From Leptodactylus fallax (Eukaryota; Chordata; Amphibia; Anura; Leptodactylidae): a stretch of 64,000 nt of DNA. The translations under genes were made by a program, and so were the position numbers. Shown here in pieces: positions 53,910-64,000 of this stretch. The first letter of the stretch is position 1, and each line of letters opens with the position of its first letter. Below the pieces are notes generated by a model, which worked only from the letters and a program-made list of their open reading frames with translations, did no database searches and was not told the DNA's origin. The stretch covers positions 6,391,501-6,455,500 of the forward strand of contig CAMRHE010000067.1 of the NCBI GenBank assembly GCA_947044405.1. Reading direction: 5' to 3'.

Positions 53910-56900
53910 CTATAATAAAGAAGACAAAACTTGTTAGCCTTTGTAATCTCTATTCAACAACAATCGCAATACATATCCAATAATGCTGTAGAATACAAAA
54001 GGCAGTTACACAGACAAAAAAAAAAACTTACATTAAATTAAGTCAATAGAATTCTAACAAATTCATCTTGTAGAAAAAAAAAATGTGTAAAAACAGTTGT
54101 ATGCAAAACAATAGGAAACATCCTCAATTGAATTCTGCTGAAACATATCTACTTTTCAAAAAAAAAAAAAAATAAATAAATAAATGGAAAAATTATTGGA
54201 TAACACCTACACAAGGTAATTCTTCACGCAGATGTGTGGGAGACCAATCCATGTACTTCTGTTATAGTCACATTTACAGATTTTATAGATATTGTTACAA
54301 AGTTATACATCTAATTGTTAGAGGCATTCAACTATTTCATTATCACATATTGTATATTTGCTTTTTTAGATTCCACACTGTATTATTTGCTGCATATAAC
54401 AAAGTTTAGTACATTCATTCTTCTCTCTGCAGAACATAATCTAATCATTTTGAGAATTTTTAGTACATTATTCTTTATTTTGCAAACTCTACATCTCTTA
54501 ACAGCCAAGATAAGCAAGACAAAGGAGATAATAGTAACAGGATTATAAAAAGGCTTCATGTACAATAAGATATATAAAAGACTATAACCAAAAATGTTGA
54601 GCATGCTAGAAAAAGACAAATCGAGAAAGAAAAGATAAAAAAAAAAAATACAAAGGCAGAGGTAAAATATCAGAGTGAAAATGGGCAAAAATTTGAACAT
54701 TGAAAGAAACAAAAAGAGAATTTTTTTTTTCCAAATTAAGTTGAGGGCAAAATTGCAAGAGGGTTGAGGGCACCGTATTAATATATTATTTATAGATATC
54801 ATGTATTATTCATGTATTTTCTTATTTATGTGTCTCCTTGTGACGTGTTTTTTGGAACTATATTAAAGCTAAAATCTGAATTGTCGTGAATATTGGAAAA
54901 AAATTTCAATCAGTAATAACTGGTTAAGTCAACTGTCATAAAAAATGCTAAAAATGTCATTTTATCTAAGAATATTGTTTGGCAGCCTAAATCTTTAACT
55001 TCTTTTTAAAGAATTTAATCGGTCTACAATCTTTGTAAAAGAAAAAAATGAATAAGACTAAAATAAAAAATGTTTCAGTAGACTTTTAGCTATCTCCCAC
55101 AAATCAGCTGCCGAGACTTTTCTATTTGTGAGTGAGGGAACTGTAGAAATACTAATTTGGCAACTACAAGAAATAATGGTTTGTGTCTGGTGAATTGCTG
55201 AGAAGCCTTGTCTAAGCTCACACAAATAAACCAAAGATTTGGAACACAGAGATCTCGATCTTCTTTATAGTGAAGAGTAAAAAGAAAATAAAACGTGTCT
55301 GACTGCTTCATCATCGATATGACAGTGCTGGACGGATTGTTGGGCGAGACCCACTGTGCAGTCACAAGAAATTTAATGAGCAGTTTTATCATGATATTTT
55401 CAAAACCATCCAGCAAGATGAATTCTGTAGTTATTTTATCTAATGTGGCTACACGGACAAGCTGTGAGTCATAAATGAAATAATTGTATAGGCTATATGT
55501 TAGATAACACTGCGCTTCTGTCTGTAAGACATATAGAGAAGTATTGACGGGATATTATAAATTGGAAGCTATGATGGATTTCTGCTTGTCTAAGGCAGAT
55601 AATGAATTCAGATGTCTTAGTAAACATAAATATTTTTGGCTGAAGGTGTTGAAAACAAGAATATTTTGATACATTTAAATTAATAAAAAATATGTTTAAA
55701 TCAAGTGAAAAAAAAGAATCAATTTGAGAATTAGCTTTTGTAGCTATGGTGGTCATTGCCCAATATAAATGCAATATTTGTGTTCGATATTATAAAAGAG
55801 ACACAGGTAGAGGCCAATATTCAGGCTCAACTTAAAATCCGGCAACTCTGGCATTGCCAATTTGCTATATTCATGTACTACAGGATTGTATATCTAGTTG
55901 TAAAATTGCAAGTGTACATAGATCGACATGGAGTCAACGTGCTAAGTGTGGGCCTATAGATTTTATTCCTGGTGCCTAAATATAACATTTTCATCCTATA
56001 TCTGTTACATTTTGTACATCTTCCCAGAGCTAGAATTTTAGTAGTATGAGGGGTATCAACCCATTCAACAATGGTAACCAGCAACTACTGTAGATGTAAT
56101 GCTTTAGACAGGGATGAATAGTGGCCATAATTTCATAATTTTGGTTTTGCACAAATTCTGTTTATTAAATAAGAAAATCTTTGGAAGACTTTGTTGGAAA
56201 CTTTACTGATAGTAAGTTTTAGTTGCCTCTCTAGACTGACTAATCTTAGCTGCCTATAGATATTAATATATGGCCACCTATAGAGAAATATAAGGTATCT
56301 CTGACAGAGTATTGTCAAATCATATGTTAGAAAGCTGCTCATCTTGTACTTCATATCTGGGCCTATGTGAAGCTGATAGGAAAAATAAGGAAGGCACATC
56401 TGTAGCTAATGAAAATGTCTAAATCTAACAGCAATTTTTTTTTATCTTTTCTGTGCCTTGAACTCAGATTTTACTATTACTTTATGGTAATTTAAGATTT
56501 ATTATTAATAGTAAATGATTAATTAAAAGGTACAATGTATAAAATAATGTAATTTAATTAGTCATTAGAGTCCTTCATGGACATGGAGCTTGCAGAGTAG
56601 CACCCAGCCATTATGATACAGCCATTCCACTTGGCTATGCAGGGAAACCTTGGAACAGGATCATCCCTAAAACACCATTTTGCACCCTTCATTCTTAGGA
56701 TCAATGAGGGACCTTCACTGATCATAAAGTGATGCCAAATCCTACTAATATGACATTACATTATAAGATGGGAAAACTCCTTCCGTAAGTCCAATATTCT
56801 AACTTGTACAATCTGTAATTTTTTTGGTAAAATGTATTATGTATTATCTTGTTTTTCTGGCATTGGAAGATCCATAAAGGTAATTCTGTACATATAATGA

Positions 56901-56999
56901 AATAAACAATGCTAAAGTTGGTCATCAATGGCTCAGATGATCAATATCAAGCACTTGGTGTACCCATGGTGACAAAAAGCGAAAATTCTGACATAAATG

Positions 57000-57151
57000 G
57001 AAATCTAATCCACCAACCCAAACAGTTAGTCATCATTAAAGGGATTCTAAGGGAATAGGCCAAAGAATAAAAGATGAAATCTAATCCACCAACCCAAACA
57101 GTTAGTCATCATTAAACGGATTCTAAGGGAATAGGCCAAAGAATAAAAGAT
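57000..57151. repeat. Tandem duplication of 76 bp with one mismatch
   Basis: 57000-57075 and 57076-57151 are identical except for G/C at 57041/57117. The unit includes ATTAAAGGGATTCTAAGGG, a TTAA-type MITE start. A very recent duplication or an assembly artefact. Confidence 0.97.
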
Positions 57152-57453
57152 TAAAAAAATGTCAGGCTACTTGCCCTGGCACCGATCTACATCCTTTTCG
57201 AAAGATGCAGGAGCCTATTTTGCCTCTAGGGGTAGGATTGTGAAAAAAATTCTTCTTTATGTAAACCATTCTAGATGGGTTCCTTGATGCTGGAGGGAAG
57301 GGGCAGAGCTGGAGCTGGGGCAGGTAGGGGCAGGGTGGGGCTTAAAGGTGTTTTCCAATGAACATAACTTTATTCAAATTTGTAGACAATTAAAAGTTAA
57401 AAACATTTAACAATTAACAATTTTGAAGAGTGTTAAAGATTTTTTGTAACCAT

Positions 57454-57653
57454 CTTAGAGTAGGTTCACACTACCATTATTAATGTCTGTTGCTCTCACC
57501 CATTATAGGATGAGAGTAATGGACATTAAGTGACTGATGCAAACCGAGTCTGGTGTCCATCTGCACTCTCATGTAAAAAACAAGGCGGAAACTTTCTTCC
57601 CTATGATGGATGAGAGCAATGGACGTTGATAGTGGTAGTATGATTGTCCCCTT
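57454..57653. mobile_element. MITE, GGTTCACACTACCATTA family
   Basis: Left TAGGTTCACACTACCATTATTAATGTCTGTTGCTCTCA mirrors right ATGAGAGCAATGGACGTTGATAGTGGTAGTATGA. An inner pair CCCATTATAGGATGAGAG and ATGATGGATGAGAG is partly direct, partly inverted. Confidence 0.75.
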
Positions 57654-57703
57654 AGTGGTGACAGTTTTTTGTCTTGATCGGTTGGCAATGGATATGACCA
57701 AGA

Positions 57704-57865
57704 ATGTAGGAACTGTCTATGATCTGGCACCAGGTCATGATTTCCTTATTCCTTACACAGAATCAGGCAGTGACACTACTCACACAAGAAGATAACCTGA
57801 TCACAATAAGGAAATCGTGGCTTGGTTTAGACAAGTGCCAGACCATAGAAAATTCCTGTATTCAT
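57704..57865. mobile_element. Short palindromic MITE, GGAACTGTCTATGATCTGGCAC
   Basis: Left TAGGAACTGTCTATGATCTGGCACCAGG and GATTTCCTTATT mirror right AATAAGGAAATCGTGG and GTGCCAGACCATAGAAAATTCCTGTA. Confidence 0.75.
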
Positions 57866-58022
57866 GGTTGTATCCATTGGCCTGCCCCAGCTGCATCTGA
57901 CTCCTGCAGCCGTGGCAGCCATTGTTTTTTTTTGTTAATGAAACACAACAATTATACAGAGACAAAACAACCTCCTGCATCTTACTACGAGGATGCTCGG
58001 AGTCAGACCAGGTAGCCCGACA

Positions 58023-58425
58023 ATTTTTTTTTATTATTACTTATTTATTTATTTTTGGCTTATTCCCGGGGGAACCCCTTAAATTATAATTTTTTTTATA
58101 TGTTTTACTTGTTTTGAGCTAAGTAAATGCGAAACCATTGAAATTTTCCATTTAAACATCCTAACAAAATATTTGCACATCCCATACACAACAACATCTG
58201 ATTTAAAAAAATTTTTTTGCATAAGACAAAAAAATATTAACATTCAATAAATATATTCTGTTACAACACATGAAGATAAACTCTGATAAAATATCTTTTC
58301 AGGAATATATAAAATATACAATACATACAATAATATCATGACATAAAATAACATATAATACAATAATAATAATACAATACAATATTTTTTTATGAAGAAT
58401 CATTATTATAATACATATGTCACAA
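58023..58425 (-). other. PTPRN2: PTPRN2 intron; AT-rich low-complexity sequence
   Basis: TTATTTATTTATTT and AATAATAATACAATACAATA tracts lead into the minisatellite. No gene. Confidence 0.6.
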
Positions 58426-58740
58426 TCTATATAGATAGATAAAATGTATATAATAATATATTGACACATGTAACTGTCTATATAGATAGATAAAATGTAT
58501 ATAATATATTAACATATGTAACTATCTGTCTATATAGATAGATAAAATGTATATAATAATATATTGTCATATGTAACTATCTGTCTATATAGATAGATAA
58601 AATGTATATAATAATATATTGACATATGTAACTATCTGTCTATATAGATAGATAATATATATATAATAATATATTGCCATATGTAACTATCTGTCTATAT
58701 AGATAGGTAAAATTTATATAATAATATATTGACATATGTA
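58426..58740. repeat. Minisatellite, six copies of a roughly 55-bp AT-rich unit
   Basis: Each unit runs TCTATATAGATAGATAAAAT, GTATATAATAATATATTG, ACATATGTAACTATCTG. The first two units are shorter or diverged, the rest nearly identical. The unit is rich in palindromes (CTATATAG, CATATG). Confidence 0.95.
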
Positions 58741-58952
58741 AAATAATATATGATGTACAATCACCTTAGCATTCAGTGTGAACATGACTCTAGATCAATG
58801 CTTTGATGCTTTGCCATGAATTCAAAATAATTAAGGGTTAATTGTACCAGCCTAAATAAATCTATAACCAAGCATTTCATTCTGTCAGTGCAAAAATGAT
58901 AACCACAAGCAGGCCGTTCACCGCAGAACATGTATTATTAATGTGTATACAC

Positions 58953-58980
58953 ACGAGAGAGAGAGAGAAAGGGAGAGAGA
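58953..58980. repeat. (GA)n microsatellite, interrupted
   Basis: GAGAGAGAGAGA, then AAGG, then GAGAGAGA. Confidence 0.9.
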
Positions 58981-59848
58981 ATGATTAGTGATACAAACCA
59001 AACCCTTGGTTCAATGAATGAAAAGAAACTCGTCATGCAAACCGTCAGCAAGCAAAGGTCAAAGGTCGTTAGAGGCACAGAAAAGGGGCTTCCATATTGT
59101 CCCCGCAGCAGAGTGACAGTTTCCAATGATCACTTTTGTGACTATGCAACTGGGCTCATATTACTAGCTGCAACATCACAAAAATGACACTGGCAACTGC
59201 GAATTAGCTGGCAAAATAAGAATTTAACCATTTTCAAAATGAGCGCTTGTTAGTAAATGTCAATGTGTGTACAGCAAGAAAAAAATAAAATGTTGATTTT
59301 TTTTTAAAATTATTATTATATTATTTTGTGTTTTATCCTAAGGTGATGCAAGCAATCGGAGCTCTTAGTGTGTTTGGTTTTCGCACAACGGTAGGGAACA
59401 GATTATCAAACTGGTCAATATTAGCTCTGTTTAAGTGTACAAAGCAGATGCCAAGGTGACCTTTGTTGTGAGGTTTCTAGATAACTTACAATTTTTTTTT
59501 TCTTCCTATCAAGGAAACTTCACAGTACATAATAATAACACAAGAAATTTACAAAAAATTTACATCACAATTTGCATTTTGATTGATTCGCATTAGTAAC
59601 AATTACATTCAAAAGTTAACAGTAGGAAAAGAAAAACATTTTTAAATTTTGTTACTGAAACAAACTAAAAATGTGAATTTAAAATAAGAAAATCAGTGGA
59701 AAAAAAATTACTGCCATCTAGGAACAAAGTACAGTCTGGTTTGCAATTGTAAGGATTACGCTACTTGCATTCTGCCTGTATTTATTCTGACATGTCTATT
59801 TTAGCAAATAATCGTATGTCCCATAACATTTTCCTACCTCTAAATGCA
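58981..59848 (-). other. PTPRN2: PTPRN2 intron; apparently unique sequence
   Basis: No MITE ends, tandem repeats or splice-bounded frames seen. It contains CAGCAAGCAAAGGTCAAAGGTCGTTAGAGG, whose AGGTCAAAGGTC is a DR1-like direct repeat of the nuclear-receptor half-site, and AAGTGTACAAAGCAGATGCCAAGGTGACCTTTG with another half-site. No evidence of function beyond that. Confidence 0.4.
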
Positions 59849-60052
59849 GTTCCTCTGTTATTCCTCCTACAAATTTCTGAATAAGTTGACAGCTGGGTGT
59901 TACCACTTAGGGGGTGTCCCTTCACAATATGACATTGTCCATTCAGTGCTGATAGGGTCAGACAGGTTAGGGGCACCCCACTTTGACAAGATATGGTAGT
60001 AGCCAGTAATCAGTTTATTCATATATTTCCAATAGGAATAATAGAGGAATGG
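59849..60052. mobile_element. MITE, TTCCTCTGTTATTCCTCC family, copy 1 (both ends present)
   Basis: Left TTCCTCTGTTATTCCTCC, TTCTGAATAAGTTGACAGCTGGGTGTTACCA and right CAGTTTATTCATATATTTCCAATAGGAATAATAGAGGAA are inverted partners. Copies 2 and 3 lie at 61861 and 63574. Confidence 0.85.
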
Positions 60053-60456
60053 TACAAAGCAGAACTCTTGTAAGAGATGATACAGACTTGATACTTCATG
60101 TAGAATACAATTATGTGGCTTCAGGTCTCCTTAAAGCACATATATTGATTTTACTGAAAAAGCAGATGTAGATAATACTGAAGAATAACAAACAGCTATT
60201 GGCAGTTTTTTATATAATTTGCAACTGCCAGAATGTGCGCCTTTGGGTGTGTTCACATTGATAAAATACTGACAAGTATTCTGACTGAAAAACCCGCTGA
60301 GTCTAACCCTTGCTTTTCTAGCACAAGACTGCGTGCTGAATAGCCTTATGTAAAAGGTGTCATTGGTGTGTGGCCACCCTCTGCGGTTCCAGCGCTGAAA
60401 CCTCGGCAACATAGGGCAGAATATGTAAAAAGAAGCATTGGTCACTAACGCCCTTT

Positions 60457-60885
60457 AAGGCCGGGGCTCCATGTTACAAAAATGCAGCATTTTACAGTTC
60501 CTGCAAAGTGGATGTTATTCTGGCTAATCCCATCCACACATTGCAGAAAAAAATCCGCAGTGGACATACGTTTTTTGTAATTCGCAACATGTCAATTATA
60601 CCTATGGAAATGCTGGAGTTTTCCGTATAGGTATAATAGGGGCAGAAAGTCCACAGAGGAAAACTCTGCAAACTTTCTATGAAAAACACTGCAGAAGAAA
60701 CGGAACGCGTTTCTGCAGCTAAAATTGATAAACTGCATTTTTCTTCCCTTATTAAAGCTATAGGGAAAACGCGTTTCTGCAGCTAAAATTGATAAACTGC
60801 TTTTGAAAACGCAGCTTTTCCCAGGTCTTTTTTCCTGTAGTGTGCGGATGGGATTAGCCAGAATCTCAATCACTTTGCTCTGTTT
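60457..60885. mobile_element. MITE of the 27178 family with an internal 64-bp duplication
   Basis: Contains AAGGCCGGGGCTCCATGTTAC, GCATTTTACAGTTCCTGCAAAGTGGATG, TGTCAATTATACCTATGGAAATGCTGG and a far end TGTGCGGATGGGATTAGCCAG. A 32-base string starting ACGCGTTTCTGCAGC occurs exactly twice (60705 and 60769), 64 bases apart. The minus frame 60592-60873 lies in this element. Confidence 0.75.
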
Positions 60886-61860
60886 GTTCTGTTGCTTTCT
60901 GATGTCATCTGCATCTATTTTTACTACTTCTAAATTAAACTGTCTATGGACTAAAATTTAGGACACCCTATACATCGTAATGGGGCAACCAAATATTCTG
61001 CAAATGTAGCCAATATAGGTAATGGAATCAATGGAGTCAATCTATCTTTTCAGCCATTAAACCTCTTTTCCATCATTCTTGCAAAATATTCTACATGGGC
61101 CAGAATATCTGGATCTGCTCAGACATACTATACGATAACCCAACAAATAGCTGGCAGGTCTATGGGTAACTATCTAAGTTATTTCACATGTCATATGCCA
61201 TTGTTTAGTGCGGATGCCTCATCTGAAATACAAACCATATACTATACAATACACAGTCATTACCCCAATATCCTACTAACATATGTCTGCTGTATATAAT
61301 ATAAGGTGCAGCCGAACCAGAAAAGACACAGCCGAGGCCTCAATCATTCTGGATCATCAGTATTGATCCTCTGATATTGCCTGATAAATGGGTGGTGGTC
61401 ACATGGCTGGCGGGTGTTAGGATGTGTTATATGTACCATTAGTCATCTATAAAACATGTCCCCTCACTTCTTATTAGAAAGCAGTCAATATGAGGACATT
61501 TAGGGGACATTTATAAAATGGATTACTTGGAAAATACATTAAAATGCTGAATATACAATATTAACATCTGAAAGACAAATCCCCCCCCATGCCCCCAACC
61601 CTGCAGCACTGCCAGAAGAAGGGGTCAGCACCAAACCATATTAGATACTGTATAGATGGTTCCAAGGGAGGGAATCACATGCCCAATATCATCAACTACA
61701 ATGTTACTTACTAAATATTCTAAGGGTCCTGTAATGGGTAGCAGAATCTGACTGCGCGGCTATTTTCCTACAGATTAGGGCTATGATGTCTGTTCTGTAA
61801 ATAATTACATTCTGCATAAAATATAAATTCTGGAGCAATCTAAGAATTCTGCAGTTTAGC
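60886..61860 (-). other. PTPRN2: PTPRN2 intron; no transposon recognised
   Basis: Apparently unique sequence with one C-rich run at 61579-61599. No exon seen. Confidence 0.45.
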
Positions 61861-62022
61861 ATTCCTCTGTTACTCCTCCTAGAAATGTCTGAATAAATAG
61901 ACAGATGGGTGTTAGCAGTTGGGGTTGTGTCTCTGTCCAGTGTAATATTGCCCGATCAGCACTGACAATACTAGACTGTGTAGGGAGAAGGAGAATAGTA
62001 ACACCCAGTTGTCAATTTATTC

Positions 62023-62030
<8 letters not shown>
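61861..62030. mobile_element. MITE, TTCCTCTGTTA family, copy 2, right end replaced by a microsatellite
   Basis: ATTCCTCTGTTACTCCTCCTAGAAATGTCTGAATAAATAGACAG and GTAACACCCAGTTGTCAATTTATTCATC match copy 1. Where the family continues ATATTTCC.. into its terminal repeat, this copy runs into CTATCTAT units. Confidence 0.85.
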
Positions 62031-62066
<36 letters not shown>

Positions 62067-62119
62067 CATATCTATCTATCTAGCTATCTATCATATCTAT
62101 CTAATCTATCTAGCTATAT
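62021..62119. repeat. (CTAT)n microsatellite
   Basis: About a dozen pure CTAT units, then interrupted CATATCTATCTATCTAG units. It gives an artificial SIYLSIYLS reading frame. Confidence 0.95.
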
Positions 62120-62209
62120 AAATGTCAAAAAGGGAGTTATAAAATTAGAGAGATCTTTGTATTCATGCCAATTAAACCACTTATTGGTCCTTACAAGGGG
62201 CTTTTTCCA

Positions 62210-62210
62210 G

Positions 62211-62270
<60 letters not shown>

Positions 62271-62271
62271 C
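62210..62271. repeat. (CTGT)(CTAT)n microsatellite
   Basis: A few CTGT units are followed by about 12 CTAT units, ending CATC. It is 90 bases from the previous array. Confidence 0.95.
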
Positions 62272-63549
62272 ATCAGCAATCACACATATACTGTATATCT
62301 ACTTATGCAGTATTATTTTCTATACTTCATGTCTAGCTACATATGTTAAGACTATCAATCTTAAAGGCATGATCACTTTTTTGTCTATTTTCAGCTACAC
62401 GTATCTCAAATGCAGAAGTCTGACTTCTATGACGATAATACAATTTGGAGCCCTAAACACATGAGACCTTTCTGGCCACAGCTGGCAGTCTACCTCATAA
62501 CTGAAGTATTAGTGTAACAAATCAAAGAATATTAAGTTATCCAGTATGGTCCTAAGAGTGGGGACAGTATAACTGTGTGCAGATGTAGCAGTGCTGAATC
62601 TGTCACTGACACTATGACAACTAACTGAATGAAACTAGTAGGTTTATCTGTAAAGTCCTATAGAAATGTAAAGGTAATGCATTGATGTGTGCCTAAAGAC
62701 AAAGATAAATTCAGGCTTACAATACTGACAGTCTCAGCTCTGCTACATCATGTACAGTTTTCACACATGCCATTTTTTGCACCAGACCAGATACCTTATT
62801 TAAGAACCTTTGAGGCTGCTTATACTGGTGCTTAAAGGGGATTCTAGTTTTCTGCTTCACTAGCTTAAATGGGGTCTCCAAGATTACAATATTGACGTCC
62901 TATCCTTACAATAGGTCATCAATATCAGATGGCCTTTCGTCTATATATTATGCATGCTGGCCGTCTTCTTTAACCATTTTATGCCTGGGCCATTTTCCAA
63001 TTTTCCCTAGTTCATGATTTTTACTTTTTTTTTCTTACATACGGTTTTGAGGGCTATAACATTTTTTGCTGGTTATTCAATGAATTTTTGTGTCTCTTTT
63101 TCTGCGATACATAGGTCTTTATTTTTATATCATTTTTATTTTTGCATGTTTTTTTTAATATCTGGAAAAAAAACCTAATCATTTTTCCTCTCTGTTGCAG
63201 CTCCCTAATGTGAATGGCAGAGCTGATCTGGCTCCTCTAGGACCCAGCAGCTCCTGCAGTTTTCCGCTTCCCCAGGTTAATCATAAGACCTCCAGGCCGG
63301 GAGGAAAACCTCACCATGGCACTGTGTATACAGCAATAGGGAAGACAGGGCGGTAATAAAATGTCTCTGCCTTGTGTCTGGGATGACTCCCTGCTCCTGC
63401 ATGATATTGCACAGGTATGTCTTTGCAGAGTTAGAGGGCATCTGGACATACATAGTCAATGGGCATTCAGCATCTGGTTAAGCAGGTCGCCACACAAGAA
63501 GAATATATTTGTAATGTTATATTGGGTAGTCATTTCAAAGAGTCTTCAC
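62272..63549 (-). other. PTPRN2: PTPRN2 intron; MITE fragments
   Basis: 62845-62950 has CTTAAATGGGGTCTCCAAGATTACAATATTGACGTCCTATCC and GGATAGG-type mirror text, one end of a TTAA-type MITE. 62970-63260 (TTTTATGCCTGGGCCATTTTCC...CATGATTTTTACTTTTTTTTTC) is a T-rich repeat fragment. No exon. Confidence 0.45.
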
Positions 63550-63573
63550 TCTGTCTGTCTATCTATCTATCTA
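63550..63573. repeat. Short (CTGT)(CTAT)n tract
   Basis: CTGTCTGTCTATCTATCTAT, then CTAG, at the left edge of MITE copy 3. Confidence 0.9.
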
Positions 63574-63696
63574 GTCACAAAGGGGTGTGTCCCTACACAT
63601 TCAGGCCCTGTCCAATCTGATCCAATTTGACAAAGGTTATGACACCTAGTTGTCAATTTATTTATGCATTCCCAGGAGGAATAACAGAGGAACAGG
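63574..63696. mobile_element. MITE, TTCCTCTGTTA family, copy 3, left end replaced by a microsatellite
   Basis: AAAGGGGTGTGTCCCTACACATTCAGG, TGACACCTAGTTGTCAATTTATTTATGCATTCCCAGGAGGAATAACAGAGGAA give the inner and right parts. The left inverted repeat is absent and CTAT units stand in its place. Confidence 0.8.
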
Positions 63697-63855
63697 AAAG
63701 ATTAGCAATGTTATTAGATTGGGAATATAAGGCAAGTCAGGAGAACTATAGGATCCTTTATTAATGCAATGTGCTATACATCTGCTGGACACATCCATCC
63801 ACAACCATTCCACAGTGGCCATCATGGACAATCCTCCGCCGAGCTGCATGCTATA
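63697..63855 (-). other. PTPRN2: PTPRN2 intron; nothing recognised
   Basis: Short unassigned stretch between the MITE and the terminal Tc1 element. Confidence 0.4.
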
Positions 63856-63857
63856 TA

Positions 63858-64000
63858 CAGTCATGGCCAAAAGTTTTGAGAATGATACAAATATTAATTT
63901 TTACAAAGTCTACTGCTTCAGTTTTTCTAATGGCAATTTGCATATACTCCAGAATGTTATAAAGAGTGATCAGCTTAACAGCAATTACTTGCAAAGTCAA
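63858..64000. mobile_element. Start of a second Tc1 element family, cut by the window end
   Basis: TA at 63856-63857, then CAGTCATGGCCAAAAGTTTTGAGAATGA, AATATTAATTTTTACAAAGTC and GGCAATTTGCATATACTCCAGAATGTTATAAAGAGTGATCAG. I recognise this as the terminal inverted repeat of a Tc1-like family found in fishes and amphibians. It is unlike the element at 475, so at least two long-repeat Tc1 families are present. The transposase would lie past the edge. Confidence 0.82.

Larger units (their letters stand above)
53910..64000 (-). other. PTPRN2: PTPRN2 intron, incomplete (upstream exon lies outside the window)
   Basis: No sequence matching the preceding PTP-domain exon (the family's TVTQFHFLSW... 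to LLDFRR region) was found by reading the minus strand from here to the window end, so this intron exceeds 10 kb. Its repeats are listed separately. Between about 53910 and 57000 I see only AT-rich unique-looking sequence with short A runs (54159-54184 is an A run passing into AAAT units). The minus-strand frames at 54383-54802 and 55090-55416 have low-complexity or unrecognisable products and no family motif. Confidence 0.75.

Noticed and set aside
54383..54802. Minus-strand frame of 139 codons, hydrophobic with FFFLYLF-type strings
   Set aside because: Low-complexity A/T-rich sequence; no family motif, no splice or promoter context, and it lies inside an intron on the same strand.
55090..55416. 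Minus-strand frame of 108 codons, considered as the missing PTPRN2 exon
   Set aside because: The translation does not match any part of the PTP domain and lacks suitable splice phases.
58426..58740. Regularly spaced repeats that could suggest a CRISPR array
   Set aside because: Eukaryotic context, no distinct spacers and no cas genes; the whole 55-bp unit is repeated.
59055..59080. AAAGGTCAAAGGTC as a nuclear-receptor response element
   Set aside because: A single DR1-like match in intronic DNA is expected by chance; no supporting cluster seen.
62021..62464. Plus-strand frames of 143 and 99 codons rich in SIYLSIYLS
   Set aside because: They are translations of CTAT/CTGT microsatellites, not proteins.

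Overview
This window is nuclear DNA of a vertebrate, most likely a frog or toad of the neobatrachian group. Three things point there. Four short minus-strand exons read clearly as the C-terminal end of the receptor-type tyrosine phosphatase PTPRN2 (phogrin, IA-2beta), each with GT/AG splice sites and matching phases. The sequence is AT-rich and intron-dominated, with no operons or dense coding. The repeat content (TTAA-flanked elements beginning AGGGGTTGTCC, CATACCTCCCAAC elements, a tRNA-type SINE, Tc1 elements with about 200-bp inverted repeats) resembles repeats I associate with anuran genomes. The species is inference. Almost all long open reading frames here are chance or transposon-derived.

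Layout. 1-39.7 kb lies downstream of PTPRN2 and is a mosaic of DNA transposons and non-autonomous miniature elements (MITEs). It holds a complete but dead Tc1 element (475-1797), a very old Tc1 relic (about 7.1-7.8 kb), a Penelope-like fragment with a hammerhead-ribozyme-like core (14.4 kb), TTAA-flanked MITEs, a hAT element with 8-bp target duplications (19.8-20.7 kb), a SINE (21.7 kb), an old local segmental duplication (23.2-24.1 versus 25.3-26.9 kb) and a G-rich minisatellite inside a transposon (30.7-31.3 kb). One 101-codon minus-strand frame at 32.1-32.4 kb, followed by a good polyadenylation signal, may be a small gene or terminal exon; I do not recognise it.

39.7-64 kb is the 3' part of PTPRN2 on the minus strand: exons at 53856-53909, 51509-51573, 44626-44699 and 39974-40045 (stop codon included), with a probable poly(A) signal at 39722-39727. 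The preceding exon was not found up to the window edge, so that intron exceeds 10 kb. The introns contain a three-copy 474-bp tandem array, AT and GT microsatellites, a Tc1-type MITE with a Penelope-like fragment nested inside it, a 55-bp minisatellite, a fresh 76-bp duplication, TCTA microsatellites associated with one MITE family, and the start of another Tc1 element cut by the window end.

I found no previously undescribed multi-gene system. The strongest points are the PTPRN2 assignment, the Penelope-like foldback with its ribozyme-like core, and several cases where a transposon has seeded a simple or tandem repeat.
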